DNA of 64,000 nt from positions 1-64,000 of the forward strand of contig JAEZJK010000015.1 of NCBI GenBank assembly GCA_023415835.1, read 5' to 3'. The position numbers were made by a program, and so were the translations under genes. The notes under the pieces are model-generated. The model was not told where the DNA came from. It did no database searches and was given only the letters and a program-made list of their open reading frames with translations. Shown piece after piece: positions 42,609 to 51,354 of this stretch (its first letter is position 1; every line of letters starts with the position of its first letter). This DNA is from Bacillota bacterium (GTDB lineage: Bacteria > Bacillota > UBA4882 > UBA8346).

Positions 42609-42658
42609 GCCGACAGTTACGGAGATAGGGGCTCTGGGCTGTCGGCTTTTTGTTTTTC
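42609..42658 (+). terminator. Strong Rho-independent terminator
   Basis: GCCGACAG (42609-42616) pairs with CTGTCGGC (42639-42646), followed by TTTTTGTTTTT. It ends the replication/cargo transcripts. Confidence 0.85.
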
Positions 42659-42687
42659 TAAAAAAATATGGGGAAAGGGGAAATATT

Positions 42688-43209
42688 ATGGCTAGTTCAT
42701 CGGCTGAATCTGTAAAGTCATTGTTGGTTATTGCAAAAATGATTCCAATGTGCCCGCGATGTGGAACGAACATGGCTCGAATAAAAGGACAAAAGGACGG
42801 GGCTTGGCGTTGCTCTCATTGTTTAGGGGAGTTTTGGGATAAAACAGAGTCGACTACCCCGGATAAATCAAATCCAATGGAAGGAGTAATGGAATTAAAG
42901 TCAAAGTCAGACTTTACTCCGCAATGTATCAGGTGCCAACTACCAATGATGCTTTTCCGGGACAACGCCTGGTATTGCGAACAATGTGAAGGGCAATTCT
43001 GGGGGGACTCGGCGCCGGAGTTTAATAAAATCAAAGACCAATTAATTAAATCTACTACCAAAGATATAATGATGCCGGACGGCGGATTCAAGATGGTAAT
43101 GTCGGCCAAGAAGAAAAGTAGTGGTCGCCGATCGGGGAAGAGGCGTCAAAAGAAACCTGCATTAAGGAAAAGTTATTACTTCCCGGATGAAACAAATCGG
43201 GGAGCTTAA
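42688..43209 (+). CDS. Double zinc-ribbon protein (173 aa)
   Basis: ATG 42688 has AAAGGGG upstream; the open frame from 42607 overlaps the terminator. Two similar zinc ribbons lie at residues about 20-50 (CPRCGTNM...CSHCLGEFW) and 75-105 (CIRCQLPM...CEQCEGQFW), probably an internal duplication. A basic C-terminus (KKKSSGRRSGKRRQKKPALR) suggests nucleic-acid binding. It may regulate late transcription; no family is known to me. Confidence 0.65.
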   Translation: MASSSAESVKSLLVIAKMIPMCPRCGTNMARIKGQKDGAWRCSHCLGEFWDKTESTTPDKSNPMEGVMELKSKSDFTPQCIRCQLPMMLFRDNAWYCEQCEGQFWGDSAPEFNKIKDQLIKSTTKDIMMPDGGFKMVMSAKKKSSGRRSGKRRQKKPALRKSYYFPDETNRGA

Positions 43210-43333
43210 TAGTAGAAAAAGGCTTGTAATTTGACAGAATTTATATTAATATTAAACTAATGAACGTGTATCTATAGAAGGATACACTATTTGGAAGTAA
43301 GGGTTAAAAAGTAATTATTATTAAAGTTTAAAG

Positions 43334-43358
43334 CGTCTCCACTCAGGAGACGTTTTTG
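43334..43358 (+). terminator. Rho-independent terminator
   Basis: CGTCTCC (43334-43340) - ACTCA - GGAGACG (43346-43352), followed by TTTTTG. It closes the zinc-ribbon gene's transcript. Confidence 0.85.
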
Positions 43359-43451
43359 TTTTGAAAAAAATAAGTTTGTCCCGCCTAGTCGAAGGTTCTC
43401 TATGGGGATAGGGAGTAGGCTATGCGGGGCTTCATATAAATAGATATCTTT

Positions 43452-43500
43452 TACACCTTAAACGAGGTGTATGATAAAACTACACCATAAATTGGGTGTA
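43452..43500. promoter_or_regulatory. Tandem 20-bp operator-like palindromes
   Basis: TACACC-TTAAACGA-GGTGTA (43452-43471) and TACACC-ATAAATTG-GGTGTA (43481-43500) share perfect 6-bp arms and equal spacing, centres 29 bp apart. Likely binding sites for a dimeric regulator, upstream of the 36-aa and TIR-like genes. Confidence 0.65.
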
Positions 43501-43519
43501 TATTGCTTGGTGGTGTGTA

Positions 43520-43630
43520 ATGAGATGCATCAAATGTGGCGTTGCATCCAAAGACGCTCTCTGTTCCAAGTGTCAGGAGGAGCGGAAGAAGGCGCTGGAG
43601 AGGATTGGTAGGAAGGAAAAGGAAAGTTAG
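43520..43630 (+). CDS. Very small zinc-ribbon protein (36 aa)
   Basis: ATG 43520 lies downstream of the tandem palindromes. The product (MRCIKCGVASKDALCSKCQE, then basic helix ERKKALERIGRKEKES) has a CIKCG/CSKC zinc knuckle. It lies 42 bp before the next gene. It may be a small regulator; the ribosome binding site is poor, so it may be weakly translated. Confidence 0.5.
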   Translation: MRCIKCGVASKDALCSKCQEERKKALERIGRKEKES

Positions 43631-43672
43631 GAAATAAGGAGAATACTTCCATATAATTGTATGGAGGTAAAG

Positions 43673-44647
43673 ATGGGAACTCACGAAAATCCCTGCCCTG
43701 TTTGCGGAAATATAAGCAAATTAAATCTTGGAAGTTCCGAACAAGGGCATGTGAATCAAATTAAAACTTTTGAATGTCGTGTTTGCGGAAAATACAAAAT
43801 TGCAGATTTATTTCTTGAATCAAAACTTAATACAGCAGAAAATAAATATATATTATCTGCAATTATTCGCGAATCGAACGAGTTAAATATGCCTGAATTA
43901 GAATTAAAAAGTAACAATATTGACAATTATTTATCTGAGTCACTGCTTCCATCAAGTTTATCTGAAAAGTTCAACAAAATTTTAATGTATATATATCAAC
44001 ATACCAAAGTTTACGGGCGACAGATTAATATTAATACAGTATTTGATTATCCAATTGCATTTGCGGTTGATGACGTCGAATTTTTTGAAATGCTAAATGC
44101 TCTTTCGGAAAGAGAACTTATATCTCTTTCATCAGATTGTATAATAATAGACCTCGAAAGAAAATATAGTAAAGAAGAGCGAGGAAGTCATACGGTAACA
44201 TTAACTACAGAGGGATGGGAGTATGTCGATAAACTAAAGGCTTTAAATCCAATTCAAGGAGATCAGTGTTTTGTTGCAATGTGGTTTGATAAAAAAATGG
44301 ATGATATATGGGAAAAAGGAATCCAACCCGGAATTATCGAAGCAGGCTATAAGCCTAAAAGAATTGATAAGGTAGAACATAACGATCAAATAACAGATAG
44401 GATTATATCCGAAATTCGACAAAGTAGAATTATGGTTGCAGATTTTACTGGACAAAGACCGGGAGTTTACTATGAAGCAGGGTTTGCAAGGGCTTTAAAT
44501 AAAACTGTAATTTCATGTTGTCAGGAGGACGATTTAATAAATTTACACTTCGATACCCGACAATTTAGCCATATAGTTTGGAAAGATGCAGTCGATTTAA
44601 GAGAAAAGGTGAGAGATAGAATTTTAGCAACCGCACCATTAAAATAA
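43673..44647 (+). CDS. Zinc-ribbon protein with TIR-like/deoxyribosyltransferase-like C-terminal domain
   Basis: ATG 43673 is spaced correctly from GGAGG. The 324-aa product has an N-terminal zinc ribbon (CPVCG...CRVCG), a middle winged-helix-like region, and a C-terminal domain (about 190-320): DQCFVAMWFDKKMDDIWEKG, then SRIMVADFTGQRPGVYYEAG and FARALNKTVI. This is the nucleotide-processing fold shared by nucleoside 2-deoxyribosyltransferases and TIR-like effectors, common in bacterial defence genes. It is AT-rich, isolated by terminators and lies in a cargo slot. A defence role is inference. Confidence 0.7.
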   Translation: MGTHENPCPVCGNISKLNLGSSEQGHVNQIKTFECRVCGKYKIADLFLESKLNTAENKYILSAIIRESNELNMPELELKSNNIDNYLSESLLPSSLSEKFNKILMYIYQHTKVYGRQININTVFDYPIAFAVDDVEFFEMLNALSERELISLSSDCIIIDLERKYSKEERGSHTVTLTTEGWEYVDKLKALNPIQGDQCFVAMWFDKKMDDIWEKGIQPGIIEAGYKPKRIDKVEHNDQITDRIISEIRQSRIMVADFTGQRPGVYYEAGFARALNKTVISCCQEDDLINLHFDTRQFSHIVWKDAVDLREKVRDRILATAPLK

Positions 44648-44664
44648 TTTAAAATTGTGAAGTT

Positions 44665-44687
44665 AGCACCTTCGGGTGCTTTTTTAT
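44665..44687 (+). terminator. Rho-independent terminator
   Basis: AGCACC-TTCG-GGTGCT followed by TTTTTT at 44665-44686. Separates the cargo gene from the late operon. Confidence 0.85.
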
Positions 44688-44713
44688 TTGGTTTAAAGTG
44701 GGTGAGGTGATAA

Positions 44714-45769
44714 ATGGGCCGTATCGCAAAATATAACTGGGAAGAGTTACTCAAAGAATACTTAGCATCCGAGTATCAAAATAAGACTGATTTCGCAAAG
44801 GCAAAGGGAATCAATCCTAGCTTATTGCGTAGAAATACAACTGATTGGCCGAACAAGAGCGCTGGCGAGACTAAACCAAAAGGCCAAAAAGTATCAAAAA
44901 AAAATAATAGTAACGTTACTAAAAAAGAGAGTAACACGAAAACGCAAAAAAATATAAATCGTGTTGCCGAAAAGGACAATAAAAATGTTACCCAAAAAAA
45001 GTCCCGAAAAGTATCGGAAAACTCAAGAGTTGTAATAAAAGATTTCCTTGATAAGCCCATAGAGCAACTTACCGAAAAGGAGTTGCTTTTTTGTTTCCGT
45101 TTTGCCCATAGTCTTAATGCTACACAGTCATATATGAAGGCGTATGAATGTAGCTACGCTTCAGCTCATGCAAATGCCTTTAGATTGATGGCTAAGGATA
45201 GCATTAAAGCCGAGATCCAACGGCTTAAAGAAATCAAGTATCAATCTTTAATGATAAACATTGATGATATAGTTGAGAAGAGAATGCGAATCGCTTTCTC
45301 TGATATTACTAATTTTATTGAGTTTGGCCAAGTTGAAAAAGTTATTGGAACAATAAAGCGAAAAGTAATTAATATCAGTACAAACCAAGAAGAAGAGATT
45401 GAATTTCCACTAACTAACCTGGTTAATGGCGCGCAATTAAAAAATAGTACCGAAGTTGATGGCTCTATTGTTAAATCTGTTAAGGTTGACAAAGATGGTG
45501 GAGCTAGTATAGAACTCCACGACCCTCAAAAATCTATGGAATGGCTGGAACGTTACTTTATGTGGAACCCCATGGATAAGCATAAGGTTGCGTTTGATAA
45601 GGCGAAGTTGAGGTTGGAAGAAGAGAAAGTCAAGGTTCAACAAGAAGAGCTCAAACTCGCCCAACGTAAAGCCGGTGACGATGACGAAGAGGAAACCACT
45701 GACGATGGCTTCATAGATGCTCTGAATGCAGAGGCTCCATCTGTTTGGAGTGACCATAATGAGGATTAA
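44714..45769 (+). CDS. Terminase small subunit
   Basis: The 351-aa product has an N-terminal helix-turn-helix-like region (YNWEELLKEYLASEYQNKTD), a lysine/asparagine-rich linker (60-110), then the terminase_2 domain: LTEKELLFCFRFAHSLNATQ, SYMKAYECSYASAHANAFRL and AEIQRLKE. The C-terminus is acidic. It recognises the packaging site and loads the large subunit. It opens the late operon, 27 bp after the terminator, and its stop overlaps the large-subunit start. Confidence 0.85.
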   Translation: MGRIAKYNWEELLKEYLASEYQNKTDFAKAKGINPSLLRRNTTDWPNKSAGETKPKGQKVSKKNNSNVTKKESNTKTQKNINRVAEKDNKNVTQKKSRKVSENSRVVIKDFLDKPIEQLTEKELLFCFRFAHSLNATQSYMKAYECSYASAHANAFRLMAKDSIKAEIQRLKEIKYQSLMINIDDIVEKRMRIAFSDITNFIEFGQVEKVIGTIKRKVINISTNQEEEIEFPLTNLVNGAQLKNSTEVDGSIVKSVKVDKDGGASIELHDPQKSMEWLERYFMWNPMDKHKVAFDKAKLRLEEEKVKVQQEELKLAQRKAGDDDEEETTDDGFIDALNAEAPSVWSDHNED

Positions 45770-47081
45770 AAAGATTAAAGCAGTATTTCAGTTTAAACCA
45801 TTCTCGCCCAAACAGAAAAAAGTATTAACCTGGTGGTGTGACAACTCTCCGGTAAAAGATAAAGAAGGCATTATCGCAGACGGCGCGATCCGGTCTGGTA
45901 AAACTGTTTCAATGGCCCTGTCATTTGTCATGTGGGCTATGTACCGGTTTAATGGACAGAATTTTGGCATGTGCGGCAAGACCATTGGTGCCTTTCGTCG
46001 TAACGTTGTATTTTGGCTTAAGATAATGCTCCGGACCCGAGGGTACAAAGTTCACGATGCCCGGGCAGATAATCTGCTTATCATCCAATGGAAAGGTGAG
46101 ATAAATTACTTTTACATCTTCGGGGGCAAGGATGAGCGCAGCCAAGACCTAATCCAAGGTATCACGTTGGCTGGAATCTTCTTTGATGAAGTTGCCCTGA
46201 TGCCGGAATCTTTTGTTAAACAGGCTACTGGTCGGTGCTCTGTTGAAGATTCGAAGTTCTGGTTTAACTGTAACCCAGCGGGACCGATGCACTGGTTCAA
46301 GGTGGAGTGGATTGATAAGATTAAGGAGAAAAACCTTATTTACCTCCACTTCACGATGGACGATAATTGGTCATTATCCGAGAAGATCAAAGCCCGTTAC
46401 CGGTCCATGTATGTCGGGCTATTCTTCAAACGTTTTATCCTTGGTTTGTGGGTACTGGCCGAGGGCGTTATATATGACATGTTTAATCAAGAGAAGCATG
46501 TTATAACAGATGAAGCTCTTAAACGCGAGATTGTGCAAAAAGGCCGGTTGTGGTATATCTCAAATGACTATGGTACCGGGACGGTGTTTGTTCTCGGATT
46601 GTTCTGTATTTATCAAGGCAAAAAGTATTTGGTTAAATCCTTCTACTGGGACGCCAAGGCTCAGATGAAGCAGAAAACCGATGGAGAATATGCTAATGAC
46701 CTGAAAGAACTAATTAACTTTATAAAACCCAGGGTGGTTCAAAGTATAATCATTCCAGATGACGCTCTTTCATATATAGCGGAATGTAGGAAGCAAAACA
46801 TTGGACCAATTAAAGTTTATAAACGTCTTCCCGGTTCAGTAATAAAACGGATTAGAATCCAGGCCAATGCTCTCTCAAAAGGAGAGTATTTGATTTTGGA
46901 TGACTCATCGAACTGGCCGGTGATTGAGGAGTATCCTTCTTATGTTTGGGATCCTAAAGCACAGAAAAAGGGTGAAGATGCTCCACTCAAACAAAATGAC
47001 CACGGGAAAGATATGGAGGGATACTTCCATGATACAGTTGAACGGATATTTAAAGTCGGCTCCAAACCCGCAGGATTCTAG
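45759..47081 (+). CDS. Terminase large subunit
   Basis: ATG 45759 (MRIKKIKAVFQFKPFSPKQK) overlaps the small-subunit stop. The 440-aa product has Walker A GAIRSGKT (42-49), Walker B IFFDE (140-144) and a nuclease domain with NDYGTGTVFVLGLF and a later PDDALSYI acidic pair. It is the phage packaging motor of the PBSX/SPP1 type and length. It cuts and pumps DNA into proheads. Confidence 0.92.
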   Translation: MRIKKIKAVFQFKPFSPKQKKVLTWWCDNSPVKDKEGIIADGAIRSGKTVSMALSFVMWAMYRFNGQNFGMCGKTIGAFRRNVVFWLKIMLRTRGYKVHDARADNLLIIQWKGEINYFYIFGGKDERSQDLIQGITLAGIFFDEVALMPESFVKQATGRCSVEDSKFWFNCNPAGPMHWFKVEWIDKIKEKNLIYLHFTMDDNWSLSEKIKARYRSMYVGLFFKRFILGLWVLAEGVIYDMFNQEKHVITDEALKREIVQKGRLWYISNDYGTGTVFVLGLFCIYQGKKYLVKSFYWDAKAQMKQKTDGEYANDLKELINFIKPRVVQSIIIPDDALSYIAECRKQNIGPIKVYKRLPGSVIKRIRIQANALSKGEYLILDDSSNWPVIEEYPSYVWDPKAQKKGEDAPLKQNDHGKDMEGYFHDTVERIFKVGSKPAGF

Positions 47082-47093
47082 GAGGAAATATCA

Positions 47094-48620
47094 ATGTTAA
47101 AAAACGATGTCATAGTCACAGGTAACCCCTGGCCCATCGAAGATACAGATGAACAAAACCGCCTAAATCGGATTAGGGAAAATGCAATTCTCTTTCGTGG
47201 CCGACTCGAAAAGATTCAGCCGATGTGGTATCAACGAGTAACAAAGAATTGGGATAAAAGCGTTCCTGCATTAGTGGCCGCTAACTTTTATAAACCGATA
47301 ACTCTCTTATGCGCTGATCTCCTTTACGGGGAGCAAGGAGAATACATAGGCGCCTCCTGTCCGACTGAAAAAACTAATGAAGGCATGAAAAAAATTATTG
47401 AAAACAATCGACTTAACGCTTTGATTTATGAAGTTGGGGGATTGGCTGCATCATACCGCAAAGACGGTCTTTATTCAATAGCTTATGATGATATTACAAA
47501 GAAGGTTAAGATTTATCCGCAACCTGCAAATTACTGGTTTCCAGTGGTTGACCAGGGGCAAGTAAAGAAGATCAAACAACATATCATTGCATGGCCGGAA
47601 CGTCATAACAACAAATGGTATTTACGCAAACAAGTCCATGAAGCAGGAACGGTTTACAATTTCGTTTTCGAGCTGACGGGCGTTGGTAGCGATGCCGAGA
47701 ATAAAAACAGTATTGACCGGACTAAAACTGGAAGAATTGGACGGCAGGTTTTACTTCCTGGCTTAGGTATAACCATTCAGGAAAGAGTTGATACCAGGAT
47801 TGACAGACCATTAATTATTCATTGTCCCAACTGGAGCGTAGATGATGATATTTACGGCGTGGACGATTATGAGGACCTGGACACCATTATTTATGAGTTA
47901 GCTATAATGTTAAGCCGGAACAGCATGGTTCTAGCTAAACATACTGACCCGAATATGTGTGGAGATCCGACAATGTTGACCCGAGATGATACAGGAAATT
48001 ATACTTTACCCATAGGCGGAACCTTCTTCCCTTACAGTGATGGAGGGGCAAAACCTGAATATCTAACATGGGACGGTAAGCTTGAAGCCGCCGAGAAACA
48101 GATTGACCGACTTATCGAGTTAATATTTTATATCTCGGAAACATCACCGGCTGCTTTCGGGATGGATAAATTAAGCGCCCAGGAATCAGGTGCGGCGCTT
48201 AAAAAACGTCTTATGAGGACACTGGCTAAGGTCAACCGGAAAAAAATTTATGCAGACCCAGCCATTAAAGATGTTTTAGAAATAGCTCAAATGATGGATG
48301 TCGAATGGGCTGGTGAAAGTTACGAGATTGAGCGGCCGTCAATAACCTGGGCTGATGGGCTGCCGGATGACCCGAAGGAAGAAGCTGAAATAGTTGGGAT
48401 TAGGGTTAAAGATGGCACTATGTCACAACTAACGGCTATTATAACGCTGGATAAGTGCGATGAAGAAACTGCAAAGAAAGAGTTGGAACGAATTCAGCAG
48501 GAGAAAGACGCGGCTCTTCCGGCGTTTGGCAGAAGCCAATTTAATACTCAAGGTGGCGGTCAACCTCCGAATAATCCATTTACGCAAGGCGGCAGAGGAA
48601 CATCGGCCAGGCAGGAGTGA
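47094..48620 (+). CDS. Portal protein (SPP1 gp6-like)
   Basis: ATG 47094 follows AGGAGG. The 508-aa product contains the SPP1-family portal pattern: MWYQRVTKNWDKSVPALVAA, LLCADLLYGEQGEYIG and the late ETSPAAFGMDKLSAQESGAA, LKKRLMRTLAKVNRK. It forms the dodecameric ring at the capsid vertex and is followed by the minor capsid gene, the normal order. Confidence 0.88.
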   Translation: MLKNDVIVTGNPWPIEDTDEQNRLNRIRENAILFRGRLEKIQPMWYQRVTKNWDKSVPALVAANFYKPITLLCADLLYGEQGEYIGASCPTEKTNEGMKKIIENNRLNALIYEVGGLAASYRKDGLYSIAYDDITKKVKIYPQPANYWFPVVDQGQVKKIKQHIIAWPERHNNKWYLRKQVHEAGTVYNFVFELTGVGSDAENKNSIDRTKTGRIGRQVLLPGLGITIQERVDTRIDRPLIIHCPNWSVDDDIYGVDDYEDLDTIIYELAIMLSRNSMVLAKHTDPNMCGDPTMLTRDDTGNYTLPIGGTFFPYSDGGAKPEYLTWDGKLEAAEKQIDRLIELIFYISETSPAAFGMDKLSAQESGAALKKRLMRTLAKVNRKKIYADPAIKDVLEIAQMMDVEWAGESYEIERPSITWADGLPDDPKEEAEIVGIRVKDGTMSQLTAIITLDKCDEETAKKELERIQQEKDAALPAFGRSQFNTQGGGQPPNNPFTQGGRGTSARQE

Positions 48621-48626
48621 TAATCC

Positions 48627-50312
48627 ATGGCACTCGAACCGCTCTTTATAGACTTAATTCTAGTTTATCGCGATGCTTATCAAACCTTAATGGCTCGGTT
48701 AACCGCTCAGGAAGTGCGCGGGCTATCAACTGCCCATACTAAAGCATTATTAAGTGACATCGAGGAAATAATTAGTCAACTTAAGCAATATCAATTAGAT
48801 TGGATAAATCATACAATACCGCTCGGGTACCAAGAAGGCTCCGATGCCGTTGTTGATAAACTAACCAAACGGTATGGCATGACCGATATTAATGTTTCGT
48901 TCGGCGGTATTCACACTCAAGCGGTTAATGCAATCGTTAGAGACACCTTCAACGATATCGCAGCGGCTACTAATTTTATGGCCGAGAATTTAAAACAGGC
49001 GATCCGAAATGCAGCGAAAGAACAGTATCAGATCGGGCTGATAACTGGCGAAACCCAAAGAGGCATGACAAAAGGTCTGGTTGGTGAGCTTAATAAAAAG
49101 GGATTCACGGCTTATCTAGATGAAAAAGGGCGATATATTCCGCTTAGAGAGTATGCAAATACATTGCTGTCAGAACAGTGGGTTGGGTTCGTCGATAAGG
49201 CCGGTCGGAGGTGGGACTTACTAAACTATTCCGAGATGTTGACCAGGACGAAAGTTTTAGAGGCTACCAATGTTGGCACTGAAAACCGATTAACTCAAAA
49301 CGGGATGGACTTGGTTTTAATCAGCTCTCACCATGCAGATGATTGGTGTAGATTTTATGAGAACCGAGTCTTTTCAATATCAGGGAAGTCTAGCGAATAC
49401 CCGCCGTTAAGCCAAGTCCCTAATGGCGGATGTCCCATGCATCCCCGGTGCAAGCATTCGGAGACTCCGTTTATTGAGAAATTTGAAAGCGATGATGTAA
49501 TTAAATACGGTAAGGGAATTGATAAGAAATATTTAGGGTTAAACACTGAAAAGGGGCATGCAGATCAAGCGGCACTCCGGAAACTAGAAAAAGAAACAAG
49601 TATTTTTGGCCAACCGTTTAAAATAACGAAATCCAGGGACATTGGTAATTTTGAAAAGGCACCTGAAGGGTTTAGAGATAATCTTAAGAAGGCATATAAA
49701 ACAACCGACCCTCGGATTATCGGTTTGACCAATAAATATATGGACAAAATAGCTTGTGAGACTATCAGTCCGAACAGTACTCCGCATTTTAAACCAAGCA
49801 CTAAAAAGATGTATCTACATTCGAGTAGTAGTGAAAGTATCCATGAACAAACAACCACATTTATTCATGAATATGGCCATATGATTGATAATTATTTGGC
49901 GGTTCCCGGAGATAAAACAGATTACAGGTTTTACTCGGATGACCAATACTTTACGGATATAATAAACACTACTACTAGAAAGTATATTGGGTCAACAGAC
50001 GAGGCGGTGTCTAATAGAGAGAAGATACAAGAAGCTTTACGCAAGGCTAAAGTGTACACTGATTCGGGGATTGATTACCCAGCGTGCAATTTACATGATA
50101 TATATAGCGCTTTAACTCGAAATATGGTTCGTGTGTCTGCCGGACATTCCAGTGATTATTGGGAACATGAATTGATGAGTAATAAGGAAATATTTACAAA
50201 CATTTACTTATTATATAGCACAAACCGGGAAGATTTGATACAATTAATAAAAGAGAATGATCCTGATATTCTTAAGGCTTTTGAAGAACTTCTAAATAGA
50301 ATCTTTGAGTGA
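48627..50312 (+). CDS. Minor capsid protein fused to an HExxH-type metallopeptidase
   Basis: ATG 48627. Residues about 1-310 match phage minor capsid/head-morphogenesis proteins (Phage_min_cap2 type: ITGETQRGMTKGLVGELNKK, DDWCRFYENRVFSI, GGCPMHPRCKHSETPF). Residues about 320-561 hold a separate domain with TFIHEYGHMIDNYL: HEYGH at 414-418 is a zinc-peptidase motif, later E in EHELMSNKE. Such C-terminal enzymatic or toxin-like extensions on head proteins are known. The small gene downstream may be a partner. Confidence 0.82.
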   Translation: MALEPLFIDLILVYRDAYQTLMARLTAQEVRGLSTAHTKALLSDIEEIISQLKQYQLDWINHTIPLGYQEGSDAVVDKLTKRYGMTDINVSFGGIHTQAVNAIVRDTFNDIAAATNFMAENLKQAIRNAAKEQYQIGLITGETQRGMTKGLVGELNKKGFTAYLDEKGRYIPLREYANTLLSEQWVGFVDKAGRRWDLLNYSEMLTRTKVLEATNVGTENRLTQNGMDLVLISSHHADDWCRFYENRVFSISGKSSEYPPLSQVPNGGCPMHPRCKHSETPFIEKFESDDVIKYGKGIDKKYLGLNTEKGHADQAALRKLEKETSIFGQPFKITKSRDIGNFEKAPEGFRDNLKKAYKTTDPRIIGLTNKYMDKIACETISPNSTPHFKPSTKKMYLHSSSSESIHEQTTTFIHEYGHMIDNYLAVPGDKTDYRFYSDDQYFTDIINTTTRKYIGSTDEAVSNREKIQEALRKAKVYTDSGIDYPACNLHDIYSALTRNMVRVSAGHSSDYWEHELMSNKEIFTNIYLLYSTNREDLIQLIKENDPDILKAFEELLNRIFE

Positions 50313-50329
50313 AAGGAGTTGATGAGGAG

Positions 50330-50518
50330 ATGGCTTTTAACGAAAAGGAATTTGCTGATTTGATAAAATCATATAATGATCATTTTGGGGAAGTCTTTCC
50401 AATGTTTGAATATCCGCGAAATGAGTATACGTCTAGTTTAATAAAAAAGGCATTGGAACTTAATAAGCCAATTCAGGAGCTGGCTCCTCGCAACGTAGAT
50501 TCTGATATGATTTATTAG
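50330..50518 (+). CDS. Small protein after the capsid-peptidase fusion (62 aa)
   Basis: In-frame starts are GTG 50309 and ATG 50330; AAAGGAG at 50313-50319 supports either weakly. The product (MAFNEKEFADLIKSYNDHFG, EVFPMFEYPRNEYTSSLIKK) resembles small, acidic immunity-like proteins. Placement directly after a peptidase-bearing gene suggests an inhibitor, but no family is recognised. Confidence 0.55.
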   Translation: MAFNEKEFADLIKSYNDHFGEVFPMFEYPRNEYTSSLIKKALELNKPIQELAPRNVDSDMIY

Positions 50519-50772
50519 GAGCATTCAATCCTGAACCATTTTACTTCCGGATCATTGTATCGAATCTCAACAAGGCATTTGCTCCAAAGTAAATGAAACT
50601 TCGGTCCTTCGGAGATGCGTTGTATGCCAATTTCCATGACATACTGAGCCGACGCTTTATTACTTAATCTAATAAGCGTTGGTTTATTTTTTTCACTAAT
50701 TATTTGTCGAAGTTGGAGATCAATTTGATTGTGAACATCGAGGGAGCGGGAGAAATTTCGGATGTTGGTCAT
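50515..50772 (-). CDS. Leftward small protein inside the late operon (85 aa)
   Basis: Opposite strand to its neighbours; ATG 50772 has no clear ribosome binding site, though AT-rich sequence upstream could hold a promoter. The product (RNFSRSLDVHNQIDLQLRQI, then PTLIRLSNKASAQYVMEIGI) has protein-like composition and no rival reading frame on the plus strand. It ends against the convergent 62-aa gene. Function unknown; could be a lysogen-expressed moron. Confidence 0.5.
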   Translation of the reverse strand: MTNIRNFSRSLDVHNQIDLQLRQIISEKNKPTLIRLSNKASAQYVMEIGIQRISEGPKFHLLWSKCLVEIRYNDPEVKWFRIECS

Positions 50773-50827
50773 ATTGATATTGTAACATAATTTGGTAGAA
50801 ATGAGATATAATTTTGTTGTGGCTATA

Positions 50828-50870
50828 GTCTAGTTCGCGGCTAGACCGAAGGAGGTTTTCCCGAACCTCC
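50828..50870 (+). promoter_or_regulatory. Paired hairpins upstream of the 132-aa gene
   Basis: GTCTAG-TTCGCGG-CTAGAC (50828-50846 with a 7-nt loop) is followed by GGAGGTT-TTCCCG-AACCTCC (50851-50870). No T-run follows; CAATTTTA lies just after. May be a structured leader. Confidence 0.45.
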
Positions 50871-50917
50871 GGCCATCAATTTTAAATCGGGAAAATAATA
50901 CTACGGGAGGTATTAAC

Positions 50918-51316
50918 ATGAAAACCCTAGCCGAAGTCAATCTTGACGAGCTGTCAAAAGAGCATGGAATTCCGGAGACTGAAAGACCCATGGGAGTATT
51001 GTTGATTAACCAAAACATTGTTGGAGTAATTGTAGCTGCTGGATTGGAACCAAAATACGCTGGGGATAATAGAGGATATATTCATGTTAAGTTAACCCCG
51101 GAAAACCATCAAAACATGTTTTATAACAAATTCGGGCTTTTAGTTAATCCGTGTGGCGAATTTAAAGGCGAGATTGTATGGACTAATTTCTTAATGAACG
51201 GGGAAATAGCTCATTATTCCGAGGTTCGTTCTTTAGAAATAACTAACTTAAATATGTCATCGCCCAACGGTATTACAATAACTTGCAGGGTGTTTGATGA
51301 AAAGCCCCAGGAGTAA
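50918..51316 (+). CDS. Phage protein of unknown function (132 aa)
   Basis: ATG 50918 follows CGGGAGG. The product is beta-rich (MGVLLINQNIVGVIVAAGLE, then GYIHVKLTPENHQNMFYNKF) and could be a head- or tail-associated protein. No family recognised. Confidence 0.6.
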   Translation: MKTLAEVNLDELSKEHGIPETERPMGVLLINQNIVGVIVAAGLEPKYAGDNRGYIHVKLTPENHQNMFYNKFGLLVNPCGEFKGEIVWTNFLMNGEIAHYSEVRSLEITNLNMSSPNGITITCRVFDEKPQE

Positions 51317-51354
51317 AGCATGACCGACCCCTACCAATCCCTCCAAGCATCATC

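Larger units (their letters stand above)
43210..43519. other. Regulatory intergenic region before the defence-like gene
   Basis: Holds a terminator (43334-43358) and two TACACC-N8-GGTGTA palindromes (43452-43500). No gene before 43520 is convincing. Confidence 0.5.
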
